The notes under the pieces were generated by a model. It ran no database searches. It was given only the letters and a program-made list of their open reading frames with translations, and was not told where the DNA came from. From Loxodes magnus (lineage: Eukaryota > Ciliophora > Karyorelictea > Loxodida > Loxodidae): a stretch of 64,000 nt of DNA. This document shows, piece by piece, positions 28,434 to 42,297 of the stretch. The stretch's first letter is position 1. Every line of letters begins with the position of its first letter. Made by a program: the position numbers and the translations under genes. The stretch covers positions 1-64,000 of the forward strand of contig CAMPDV010000304.1 of NCBI GenBank assembly GCA_946699065.1, given 5' to 3'.

Positions 28434-31400
28434 GGACCTGTCTTGACGTCCCATAGTCTCACCGTCTAATCTGCACTTCCCGATACGATGAACTCTGAAT
28501 CACTGGATATAGCCACAGATAATACATAATGTGTGTGACCACTCATGGTCTTACAGGTACCTGTCTTGACGTCCCATAGTCTCACCGTCTAATCTACACT
28601 TCCCGATACGATGAACTCTGAATCACTGGATATAGCCACAGCATATACAGAACTAGTGTGACCACTCATGGTCTTACAGGTACCTGTCTTGACGTTCCAT
28701 AGTCTCACCGTCTTATCTCTACTTCCCGATACGATGAACTATGAATCACTGGATATAACCACAGCATATACATAATGTGTGTGACCACTCATGGTCTTAC
28801 AGGTACCTGTCTTGACGTCCCATAGTCTCACCGTCTAATCTACACTTCCCGATACGATGAACTCTGAATCACTGGATATAGCCACAGATAATACACAACT
28901 AGTGTGACCACTCATGGTCTTACAGGTACCTGTCTTGACGTCCCATAGTCTCACCGTCTAATCTACACTTCCCGATACGATGAACTCTGAATCACTGGAT
29001 ATAGCCACAGCATATACACAACTAGTGTGACCACTCATGGTCTTACAGGTACCTGTCTTGATGTCCCATAGTCTCACCGTCTAATCTGCACTTCCTGATA
29101 CGATGAACTCTGAATCACTGGATATAGCCACAGATAATACATAATGTGTGTGACCACTCATGGTCTTACAGGTAACTGTCTTGACGTCCCATAGTCTCAC
29201 CGTCTAATCATAACTTCCCAATACGATGAACTCTGAATCACTGGATAAAGCAACAGATAATACATAATGTGTGTGACCACTCATGGTCTTACAGGTACCT
29301 GTCTTGACGTCCCATAGTCTCACCGTTTTATCATTACTTCCCAATACGATGAACTCTGAATCACTGGATATTGCCACAGCATATACACAACTAGTGTGAC
29401 CACTCATGGTCTTACAGGTACCTGTCTTGACGTTCCATAGTCTCACCGTCTAATCATAACTGCCCGATACGATGAACTCTGAATCACTGGATATATCCAC
29501 AGATAATACATAATGTGTGTGACCACTCATGGTCTTACAGGTACCTGTCTTGAAGTTCCATAGTCTCACCGTTTTATCATTACTTCCCAATACGATGAAC
29601 TCGGAATCACTGGATATAGCCACAGCATATACATAACTAGTGTGACCACTCATGGTCTTACAGGTACCTGTCTTGACGTTCCATAGTCTCACCGTTTTAT
29701 CATTACTTCCCAATACGATGAACTCTGAATCACTGGATATTGCCACAGCATATACATAATGTGTGTGACCACTCATGGTCTTACAGGTACCTGTCTTGAC
29801 GTCCCATAGTCTCACCGTTTTATCATTACTTCCCAATACGATGAACTCTGAATCACTGGATATTGCCACAGCATATACACAACTAGTGTGACCACTCATG
29901 GTCTTACAGGTACCTGTCTTGACGTCCCATAGTCTTACCGTCTAATCATAACTTCCCGATACGATGAACTCTGAATCACTGGATATAGCCACAGCATATA
30001 CATAACTAGTGTGACCACTCATGGTCTTACAGGTACCTGTCTTGACGTCCCATAGTCTCACCGTCTAATCTACACTTCCCGATACGATGAACTCTGAATC
30101 ACTGGATATAGCCACAGATAATACATAACTAGTGTGACCACTCATGGTCTTACAGGTACCTGTCTTGACGTCCCATAGTCTCACCGTATAATCTCTACTT
30201 CCCGATACGATGAACTCTGAATCACTGGATATAACCACAGCATATACACAACTAGTGTGACCACTCATGGTCTTACAGGTACCTGTCTTGACGTCCCATA
30301 GTCTCACCGTATTATCTGCACTTCCCGATACGATGAACTCTGAATCACTGGATATAGCCACAGATAATACATAATGTGTGTGACCACTCATGGTCTTACA
30401 GGTACCTGTCTTGACGTCCCATAGTCTCACCGTCTAATCTACACTTCCCGATACGATGAACTCGGAATCACTGGATATAGCCACAGCATATACATAACTA
30501 GTGTGACCACTCATGGTCTTACAGGTACCTGTCTTGACGTCCCATAGTCTCACCGTCTAATCATAACTTCCCGATACGATGAACTCGGAATCACTGGATA
30601 TAGCCACAGCATATACATAACTAGTGTGACCACTCATGGTCTTACAGGTACCTGTCTTGACGTCCCATAGTCTCACCGTCTAATCATAACTTCCCGATAC
30701 GATGAACTCTGAATCACTGGATATAGCCACAGATAATACATAATGTGTGTGACCACTCATGATCTTACAGGTACCTGTCTTGACGTCCCATAGTCTCACC
30801 GTATAATCTCTACTTCCCGATACGATGAACTCTGAATCACTGGATATTGCCACAGCATATACACAACTAGTGTGACCACTCATGGTCTTACAGGTACCTG
30901 TCTTGACGTCCCATAGTCTCACCGTCTAATCATAACTTCCCGATACGATGAACTCGGAATCACTGGATATAGCCACAGCATATACATAACTAGTGTGACC
31001 ACTCATGGTCTTACAGGTACCTGTCTTGACGTCCCATAGTCTCACCGTCTAATCATAACTTCCCGATACGATGAACTCTGAATCACTGGATATAGCCACA
31101 GATAATACATAATGTGTGTGACCACTCATGGTCTTACAGGTACCTGTCTTGACGTCCCATAGTCTCACCGTCTAATCTACACTTCCCGATACGATGAACT
31201 CGGAATCACTGGATATAGCCACAGCATATACATAACTAGTGTGACCACTCATGGTCTTACAGGTACCTGTCTTGACGTCCCATAGTCTCACCGTCTAATC
31301 ATAACTTCCCGATACGATGAACTCGGAATCACTGGATATAGCCACAGCATATACAAATGTGTATGACCACTCATGGTCTTACAGGTACCTGTCTTGACGT

Positions 31401-34400
31401 CCCATAGTCTCACCGTCTAATCTACACTTCCCGATACGATGAACTCTGAATCACTGGATATAGCCACAGCATATACATAACTAGTGTGACCACTCATGGT
31501 CTTACAGGTACCTGTCTTGACGTCCCATAGTCTCACCGTCTAATCATAACTTCCCGATACGATGAACTCTGAATCACTGGATATAGCCACAGATAATACA
31601 TAATGTGTGTGACCACTCATGGTCTTACAGGTACCTGTCTTGACGTCCCATAGTCTCACCGTCTAATCTACACTTCCCGATACGATGAACTCGGAATCAC
31701 TGGATATAGCCACAGCATATACATAATGTGTGTGAACACTCATGGTCTTACAGGTACCTGTCTTGACGTCCCATAGTCTCACCGTCTAATCATAACTTCC
31801 CGATTCGATGAACTCTGAATCACTGGATATAGCCACAGCATATACATAATGTGTATGACCACTCATGGTCTTACAGGTACCTGTCTTGACGTCCCATAGT
31901 CTCACCGTATAATCTCTACTTCCCGATACGATGAACTCTGAATCACTGGATATTGCCACAGCATATACACAACTTGTGTGACCACTCATGGTCTTACAGG
32001 TACCTGTCTTGACGTCCCATAGTCTCACCGTCTAATCTACACTTCCCGATACGATGAACTCTGAATCACTGGATATAACCACAGCATATACATAATGTGT
32101 GTGATCACTCATGCCTTACAGGTACCTGTCTTGACGTCCCATAGTCTCACCGTCTTATCTCTACTTCCCGATACGATGAACTATGAATCACTGGATATAA
32201 CCACAGCATATACATAATGTGTGTGACCACTCATGGTCTTACAGGTACCTGTCTTGACGTCCCATAGTCTCACCGTCTAATCTACACTTCCCGATACGAT
32301 GAACTCTGAATCACTGGATATAGCCACAGATAATACACAACTAGTGTGACCACTCATGGTCTTACAGGTACCTGTCTTGACGTCCCATAGTCTCACCGTC
32401 TAATCTACACTTCCCGATACGATGAACTCTGAATCACTGGATATAGCCACAGATAATACACAACTAGTGTGACCACTCATGGTCTTACAGGTACCTGTCT
32501 TGACGTCCCATAGTCTCACCGTCTAATCTACACTTCCCGATACGATGAACTCGGAATCACTGGATATAGCCACAGATAATACATAATGTGTGTGACCACT
32601 CATGGTCTTACAGGTAACTGTCTTGACGTCCCATAGTCTCACCGTCTAATCATAACTTCCCAATACGATGAACTCTGAATCACTGGATAAAGCAACAGAT
32701 AATACATAATGTGTGTGACCACTCATGGTCTTACAGGTACCTGTCTTGACGTCCCATAGTCTCACCGTTTTATCATTACTTCCCAATACGATGAACTCTG
32801 AATCACTGGATATTGCCACAGCATATACACAACTAGTGTGACCACTCATGGTCTTACAGGTACCTGTCTTGACGTCCCATAGTCTCACCGTCTAATCATA
32901 ACTTCCCGATACGATGAACTCGGAATCACTGGATATAGCCACAGCATATACATAACTAGTGTGACCACTCATGGTCTTACAGGTACCTGTCTTGACGTCC
33001 CATAGTCTCACCGTCTAATCATAACTTCCCGATACGATGAACTCTGAATCACTGGATATAGCCACAGATAATACATAATGTGTGTGACCACTCATGGTCT
33101 TACAGGTACCTGTCTTGACGTCCCATAGTCTCACCGTCTAATCTACACTTCCCGATACGATGAACTCGGAATCACTGGATATAGCCACAGCATATACATA
33201 ATGTGTGTGACCACTCATGGTCTTACAGGTACCTGTCTTGACGTCCCATAGTCTCACCGTCTAATCTACACTTCCCGATACGATGAACTCGGAATCACTG
33301 GATATAACCACAGCATATACATAATGTGTGTGACCACTCATGATCTTACAGGTACCTGTCTTGACGTCCCATAGTCTCACCGTCTAATCTACACTTCCCG
33401 ATACGATGAACTCTGAATCACTGGATATAGCCACAGCATATACATAACTAGTGTGACCACTCATGGTCTTACAGGTACCTGTCTTGACGTCCCATAGTCT
33501 CACCGTTTTATCATTACTTCCCAATACGATGAACTCTGAATCACTGGATATAGCCACAGATAATACATAATGTGTGTGACCACTCATGGTCTTACAGGTA
33601 CCTGTCTTGACGTCCCATAGTCTCACCGTCTAATCTACACTTCCCGATACGATGAACTCGGAATCACTGGATATAGCCACAGCATATACATAACTAGTGT
33701 GACCACTCATGGTCTTACAGGTACCTGTCTTGACGTCCCATAGTCTCACCGTTTTATCATTACTTCCCAATACGATGAACTCTGAATCACTGGATATTGC
33801 CACAGCATATACACAACTAGTGTGACCACTCATGGTCTTACAGGTACCTGTCTTGACGTCCCATAGTCTCACCGTCTAATCATAACTTCCCGATACGATG
33901 AACTCGGAATCACTGGATATAGCCACAGCATATACATAACTAGTGTGACCACTCATGGTCTTACAGGTACCTGTCTTGACGTCCCATAGTCTCACCGTCT
34001 AATCATAACTTCCCGATACGATGAACTCTGAATCACTGGATATAGCCACAGCATATACAGAACTAGTGTGACCACTCATGGTCTTACAGGTACCTGTCTT
34101 GACGTTCCATAGTCTCACCGTTTTATCATTACTTCCCAATACGATGAACTCTGAATCACTGGATATTGCCACAGCATATACATAACTAGTGTGACCACTC
34201 ATGGTCTTACAGGTACCTGTCTTGACGTCCCATAGTCTCACCGTCTAATCTTAACTTCCCGATACGATGAACTCTGAATCACTGGATATTGCCACAGCAT
34301 ATACACAACTAGTGTGACCACTCATGGTCTTACAGGTACCTGTCTTGACGTCCCATAGTCTCACCGTCTTATCTCTACTTCCCGATACGATGAACTCTGA

Positions 34401-35476
34401 ATCACTAGATAAAACCACAGCATATACATAATGTGTGTGAACACTCATGGTCTTACAGGTACCTGTCTTGACGTTCCATAGTCTCACCGTCTAATCTACA
34501 CTTCCCGATACGATGAACTCTGAATCACTGGATATAGCCACAGCATATACATAACTAGTGTGACCACTCATGGTCTTACAGGTACCTGTCTTGACGTCCC
34601 ATAGTCTCACCGTCTAATCTACACTTCCCGATACGATGAACTCTGAATCACTGGATATAGCCACAGCATATACATAACTAGTGTGACCACTCATGGTCTT
34701 ACAGGTACCTGTCTTGACGTCCCATAGTCTCACCGTATAATCTCTACTTCCCGATACGATGAACTCTGAATCACTGGATATAACCACAGCATATACACAA
34801 CTAGTGTGACCACTCATGGTCTTACAGGTACCTGTCTTGACGTCCCATAGTCTCACCGTATTATCTGCACTTCCCGATACGATGAACTCTGAATCACTGG
34901 ATATAGCCACAGATAATACATAATGTGTGTGACCACTCATGGTCTTACAGGTACCTGTCTTGACGTCCCATAGTCTCACCGTCTAATCTACACTTCCCGA
35001 TACGATGAACTCGGAATCACTGGATATAGCCACAGCATATACATAACTAGTGTGACCACTCATGGTCTTACAGGTACCTGTCTTGACGTCCCATAGTCTC
35101 ACCGTCTAATCTACACTTCCCGATACGATGAACTCGGAATCACTGGATATAGCCACAGATAATACATAATGTGTGTGACCACTCATGATCTTACAGGTAC
35201 CTGTCTTGACGTCCCATAGTCTCACCGTATAATCTCTACTTCCCGATACGATGAACTCTGAATCACTGGATATAGCCACAGATAATACATAATGTGTGTG
35301 ACCACTCATGGTCTTACAGGTACCTGTCTTGACGTCCCATAGTCTCACCGTCTAATCTACACTTCCCGATACGATGAACTCGGAATCACTGGATATAGCC
35401 ACAGCATATACATAACTAGTGTGACCACTCATGGTCTTACAGGTACCTGTCTTGACGTCCCATAGTCTCACCGTCT
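24965..35476 (-). repeat. Pair of 2.15-kb copies 68 units apart
   Basis: 24965-27115 and 33326-35476 match nearly base for base by eye, offset 8,361 bp (68 units less three one-base losses in between). Shared rare marks include catgatctt (I14), the TAA39 unit cttaactt (25890 and 34251), the actagataaaacc unit (L27 with V26) and the R39-Y/A39-N pair. Such closeness across 8 kb implies a recent large exchange or conversion, or an assembly echo. Confidence 0.8.
28435..31354 (-). pseudogene. WD40 register segment, about 24 units
   Basis: The segment is bounded by the recurrent one-base losses aggacctg (28434) and caaatgtgtatg (31355). It holds TAG32 at 28739, a D26 unit (atatatccac near 29493), N6-F7 units (gaagttcc) and one unit with gtcttaccg (GTA for GTG at residue 2). 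The run from 29450 to about 29935 is four units free of TAG41, all L36/N39-K. Cassettes R39-Y and A39-N follow each other near 30180-30310, as they do at many later sites. Confidence 0.5.
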
Positions 35477-38400
35477 AATCATAACTTCCCGATACGATGA
35501 ACTCTGAATCACTGGATATAGCCACAGATAATACATAATGTGTGTGACCACTCATGGTCTTACAGGTACCTGTCTTGACGTCCCATAGTCTCACCGTCTA
35601 ATCTACACTTCCCGATACGATGAACTCGGAATCACTGGATATAGCCACAGCATATACATAATGTGTGTGAACACTCATGGTCTTACAGGTACCTGTCTTG
35701 ACGTCCCATAGTCTCACCGTCTAATCATAACTTCCCGATTCGATGAACTCTGAATCACTGGATATAGCCACAGCATATACATAATGTGTATGACCACTCA
35801 TGGTCTTACAGGTACCTGTCTTGACGTCCCATAGTCTCACCGTATAATCTCTACTTCCCGATACGATGAACTCTGAATCACTGGATATTGCCACAGCATA
35901 TACACAACTTGTGTGACCACTCATGGTCTTACAGGTACCTGTCTTGACGTCCCATAGTCTCACCGTCTAATCTACACTTCCCGATACGATGAACTCTGAA
36001 TCACTGGATATAACCACAGCATATACATAATGTGTGTGATCACTCATGCCTTACAGGTACCTGTCTTGACGTCCCATAGTCTCACCGTCTTATCTCTACT
36101 TCCCGATACGATGAACTATGAATCACTGGATATAACCACAGCATATACATAATGTGTGTGACCACTCATGGTCTTACAGGTACCTGTCTTGACGTCCCAT
36201 AGTCTCACCGTCTAATCTACACTTCCCGATACGATGAACTCTGAATCACTGGATATAGCCACAGATAATACACAACTAGTGTGACCACTCATGGTCTTAC
36301 AGGTACCTGTCTTGACGTCCCATAGTCTCACCGTCTAATCTACACTTCCCGATACGATGAACTCTGAATCACTGGATATAGCCACAGATAATACACAACT
36401 AGTGTGACCACTCATGGTCTTACAGGTACCTGTCTTGACGTCCCATAGTCTCACCGTCTAATCTACACTTCCCGATACGATGAACTCGGAATCACTGGAT
36501 ATAGCCACAGATAATACATAATGTGTGTGACCACTCATGGTCTTACAGGTAACTGTCTTGACGTCCCATAGTCTCACCGTCTAATCATAACTTCCCAATA
36601 CGATGAACTCTGAATCACTGGATAAAGCAACAGATAATACATAATGTGTGTGACCACTCATGGTCTTACAGGTACCTGTCTTGACGTCCCATAGTCTCAC
36701 CGTTTTATCATTACTTCCCAATACGATGAACTCTGAATCACTGGATATTGCCACAGCATATACACAACTAGTGTGACCACTCATGGTCTTACAGGTACCT
36801 GTCTTGACGTCCCATAGTCTCACCGTCTAATCATAACTTCCCGATACGATGAACTCGGAATCACTGGATATAGCCACAGCATATACATAACTAGTGTGAC
36901 CACTCATGGTCTTACAGGTACCTGTCTTGACGTCCCATAGTCTCACCGTCTAATCATAACTTCCCGATACGATGAACTCTGAATCACTGGATATAGCCAC
37001 AGCATATACAGAACTAGTGTGACCACTCATGGTCTTACAGGTACCTGTCTTGACGTTCCATAGTCTCACCGTTTTATCATTACTTCCCAATACGATGAAC
37101 TCTGAATCACTGGATATTGCCACAGCATATACATAATGTGTGTGACCACTCATGGTCTTACAGGTACCTGTCTTGACGTCCCATAGTCTCACCGTTTTAT
37201 CATTACTTCCCAATACGATGAACTCTGAATCACTGGATATTGCCACAGCATATACACAACTAGTGTGACCACTCATGGTCTTACAGGTACCTGTCTTGAC
37301 GTCCCATAGTCTCACCGTCTTATCTCTACTTCCCGATACGATGAACTCTGAATCACTAGATAAAACCACAGCATATACATAATGTGTGTGAACACTCATG
37401 GTCTTACAGGTACCTGTCTTGACGTTCCATAGTCTCACCGTCTAATCTACACTTCCCGATACGATGAACTCTGAATCACTGGATATAGCCACAGCATATA
37501 CATAACTAGTGTGACCACTCATGGTCTTACAGGTACCTGTCTTGACGTCCCATAGTCTCACCGTCTAATCTACACTTCCCGATACGATGAACTCTGAATC
37601 ACTGGATATAGCCACAGCATATACATAACTAGTGTGACCACTCATGGTCTTACAGGTACCTGTCTTGACGTCCCATAGTCTCACCGTATAATCTCTACTT
37701 CCCGATACGATGAACTCTGAATCACTGGATATAACCACAGCATATACACAACTAGTGTGACCACTCATGGTCTTACAGGTACCTGTCTTGACGTCCCATA
37801 GTCTCACCGTATTATCTGCACTTCCCGATACGATGAACTCTGAATCACTGGATATAGCCACAGATAATACATAATGTGTGTGACCACTCATGGTCTTACA
37901 GGTACCTGTCTTGACGTCCCATAGTCTCACCGTCTAATCTACACTTCCCGATACGATGAACTCGGAATCACTGGATATAGCCACAGCATATACATAACTA
38001 GTGTGACCACTCATGGTCTTACAGGTACCTGTCTTGACGTCCCATAGTCTCACCGTCTAATCATAACTTCCCGATACGATGAACTCTGAATCACTGGATA
38101 TAGCCACAGATAATACATAATGTGTGTGACCACTCATGGTCTTACAGGTACCTGTCTTGACGTCCCATAGTCTCACCGTCTAATCTACACTTCCCGATAC
38201 GATGAACTCGGAATCACTGGATATAGCCACAGATAATACATAATGTGTGTGACCACTCATGATCTTACAGGTACCTGTCTTGACGTCCCATAGTCTCACC
38301 GTATAATCTCTACTTCCCGATACGATGAACTCTGAATCACTGGATATAGCCACAGATAATACATAATGTGTGTGACCACTCATGGTCTTACAGGTACCTG

Positions 38401-41400
38401 TCTTGACGTCCCATAGTCTCACCGTCTAATCTACACTTCCCGATACGATGAACTCGGAATCACTGGATATAGCCACAGCATATACATAACTAGTGTGACC
38501 ACTCATGGTCTTACAGGTACCTGTCTTGACGTCCCATAGTCTCACCGTCTAATCTACACTTCCCGATACGATGAACTCGGAATCACTGGATATAGCCACA
38601 GATAATACATAATGTGTGTGACCACTCATGATCTTACAGGTACCTGTCTTGACGTCCCATAGTCTCACCGTATAATCTCTACTTCCCGATACGATGAACT
38701 CGGAATCACTGGATATAGCCACAGCATATACAAATGTGTATGACCACTCATGGTCTTACAGGTACCTGTCTTGACGTCCCATAGTCTCACCGTCTAATCT
38801 ACACTTCCCGATACGATGAACTCTGAATCACTGGATATAGCCACAGCATATACATAACTAGTGTGACCACTCATGGTCTTACAGGTACCTGTCTTGACGT
38901 CCCATAGTCTCACCGTCTAATCATAACTTCCCGATACGATGAACTCTGAATCACTGGATATAGCCACAGATAATACATAATGTGTGTGACCACTCATGGT
39001 CTTACAGGTACCTGTCTTGACGTCCCATAGTCTCACCGTCTAATCTACACTTCCCGATACGATGAACTCGGAATCACTGGATATAGCCACAGCATATACA
39101 TAATGTGTGTGAACACTCATGGTCTTACAGGTACCTGTCTTGACGTCCCATAGTCTCACCGTCTAATCATAACTTCCCGATTCGATGAACTCTGAATCAC
39201 TGGATATAGCCACAGCATATACATAATGTGTATGACCACTCATGGTCTTACAGGTACCTGTCTTGACGTCCCATAGTCTCACCGTATAATCTCTACTTCC
39301 CGATACGATGAACTCTGAATCACTGGATATTGCCACAGCATATACACAACTTGTGTGACCACTCATGGTCTTACAGGTACCTGTCTTGACGTCCCATAGT
39401 CTCACCGTCTAATCTACACTTCCCGATACGATGAACTCTGAATCACTGGATATAACCACAGCATATACATAATGTGTGTGATCACTCATGCCTTACAGGT
39501 ACCTGTCTTGACGTCCCATAGTCTCACCGTCTTATCTCTACTTCCCGATACGATGAACTATGAATCACTGGATATAACCACAGCATATACATAATGTGTG
39601 TGACCACTCATGGTCTTACAGGTACCTGTCTTGACGTCCCATAGTCTCACCGTCTAATCTACACTTCCCGATACGATGAACTCTGAATCACTGGATATAG
39701 CCACAGATAATACACAACTAGTGTGACCACTCATGGTCTTACAGGTACCTGTCTTGACGTCCCATAGTCTCACCGTCTAATCTACACTTCCCGATACGAT
39801 GAACTCTGAATCACTGGATATAGCCACAGATAATACACAACTAGTGTGACCACTCATGGTCTTACAGGTACCTGTCTTGACGTCCCATAGTCTCACCGTC
39901 TAATCTACACTTCCCGATACGATGAACTCGGAATCACTGGATATAGCCACAGATAATACATAATGTGTGTGACCACTCATGGTCTTACAGGTAACTGTCT
40001 TGACGTCCCATAGTCTCACCGTCTAATCATAACTTCCCAATACGATGAACTCTGAATCACTGGATAAAGCAACAGATAATACATAATGTGTGTGACCACT
40101 CATGGTCTTACAGGTACCTGTCTTGACGTCCCATAGTCTCACCGTTTTATCATTACTTCCCAATACGATGAACTCTGAATCACTGGATATAGCCACAGAT
40201 AATACATAATGTGTGTGACCACTCATGGTCTTACAGGTACCTGTCTTGACGTCCCATAGTCTCACCGTCTTATCTCTACTTCCCGATACGATGAACTCGG
40301 AATCACTGGATATAGCCACAGCATATACATAACTAGTGTGACCACTCATGGTCTTACAGGTACCTGTCTTGACGTCCCATAGTCTCACCGTCTAATCATA
40401 ACTTCCCGATACGATGAACTCTGAATCACTGGATATAGCCACAGCATATACAGAACTAGTGTGACCACTCATGGTCTTACAGGTACCTGTCTTGACGTTC
40501 CATAGTCTCACCGTTTTATCATTACTTCCCAATACGATGAACTCTGAATCACTGGATATTGCCACAGCATATACATAATGTGTGTGACCACTCATGGTCT
40601 TACAGGTACCTGTCTTGACGTCCCATAGTCTCACCGTTTTATCATTACTTCCCAATACGATGAACTCTGAATCACTGGATATTGCCACAGCATATACACA
40701 ACTAGTGTGACCACTCATGGTCTTACAGGTACCTGTCTTGACGTCCCATAGTCTCACCGTCTTATCTCTACTTCCCGATACGATGAACTCTGAATCACTA
40801 GATAAAACCACAGCATATACATAATGTGTGTGAACACTCATGGTCTTACAGGTACCTGTCTTGACGTTCCATAGTCTCACCGTCTAATCTACACTTCCCG
40901 ATACGATGAACTCTGAATCACTGGATATAGCCACAGCATATACATAACTAGTGTGACCACTCATGGTCTTACAGGTACCTGTCTTGACGTCCCATAGTCT
41001 CACCGTCTAATCTACACTTCCCGATACGATGAACTCTGAATCACTGGATATAGCCACAGCATATACATAACTAGTGTGACCACTCATGGTCTTACAGGTA
41101 CCTGTCTTGACGTCCCATAGTCTCACCGTATAATCTCTACTTCCCGATACGATGAACTCTGAATCACTGGATATAACCACAGCATATACACAACTAGTGT
41201 GACCACTCATGGTCTTACAGGTACCTGTCTTGACGTCCCATAGTCTCACCGTATTATCTGCACTTCCCGATACGATGAACTCTGAATCACTGGATATAGC
41301 CACAGATAATACATAATGTGTGTGACCACTCATGGTCTTACAGGTACCTGTCTTGACGTCCCATAGTCTCACCGTCTAATCTACACTTCCCGATACGATG

Positions 41401-41990
41401 AACTCGGAATCACTGGATATAGCCACAGCATATACATAACTAGTGTGACCACTCATGGTCTTACAGGTACCTGTCTTGACGTCCCATAGTCTCACCGTCT
41501 AATCATAACTTCCCGATACGATGAACTCTGAATCACTGGATATAGCCACAGATAATACATAATGTGTGTGACCACTCATGGTCTTACAGGTACCTGTCTT
41601 GACGTCCCATAGTCTCACCGTCTAATCTACACTTCCCGATACGATGAACTCGGAATCACTGGATATAGCCACAGATAATACATAATGTGTGTGACCACTC
41701 ATGATCTTACAGGTACCTGTCTTGACGTCCCATAGTCTCACCGTATAATCTCTACTTCCCGATACGATGAACTCTGAATCACTGGATATAGCCACAGATA
41801 ATACATAATGTGTGTGACCACTCATGGTCTTACAGGTACCTGTCTTGACGTCCCATAGTCTCACCGTCTAATCTACACTTCCCGATACGATGAACTCGGA
41901 ATCACTGGATATAGCCACAGCATATACATAACTAGTGTGACCACTCATGGTCTTACAGGTACCTGTCTTGACGTCCCATAGTCTCACCGT
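31365..41990 (-). repeat. Nested 24/28/32-unit higher-order repeats
   Basis: A module of about 1.7 kb at 31365-33060 recurs at 35300-36995 (offset 3,935 bp, 32 units) and again from 38742 (a further 3,442 bp, 28 units). The last two copies match over about 3.25 kb, 35300-38550 against 38742-41990. In addition 34614 onward matches 37565 onward at 24 units. Shared rare marks include gattcgatg (E35), cataatgtgtatg, acaacttgtg, catgcctt (a one-base loss), ggtaactg (V10) and ggataaagcaac (L27). Each copy carries the same frameshift, so the break came before the copying. Confidence 0.85.
32114..36049 (-). pseudogene. WD40 register segment, exactly 32 units
   Basis: It is bounded on both sides by the same one-base loss (catgcctt at about 32113 and 36050), so the segment is itself one period of the 32-unit repeat. 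Contents: TAG32 at 32181, TAA39 at 34251, an L27-V26 unit near 34405 and V17 units. About half of the units lack TAG41. Nothing here favours an intact protein over a relic. Confidence 0.5.
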
Positions 41991-42296
41991 CTAATCATAA
42001 CTTCCCGATACGATGAACTCTGAATCACTGGATATAGCCACAGATAATACATAATGTGTGTGACCACTCATGGTCTTACAGGTACCTGTCTTGACGTCCC
42101 ATAGTCTCACCGTCTAATCATAACTTCCCGATACGATGAACTCGGAATCACTGGATATAGCCACAGCATATACATAACTAGTGTGACCACTCATGGTCTT
42201 ACAGGTACCTGTCTTGACGTCCCATAGTCTCACCGTCTAATCATAACTTCCCGATACGATGAACTCTGAATCACTGGATATAGCCACAGCATATAC
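36051..42296 (-). pseudogene. WD40 stretch in three registers, about 51 units
   Basis: Registers run 36051-38730, 38732-39489 and 39491-42296, separated by the recurring losses caaatgtgtatg (38731) and catgcctt (39490), ending at 42297. TAG32 occurs at 36116 and 39558. Four-unit pieces free of TAG41 lie at 36950-37438 and 40392-40880; they are copies and contain V17 and L27 units. A patch at about 40190-40285 differs from its otherwise matching copy and looks like local conversion. Confidence 0.5.
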
Positions 42297-42297
42297 A

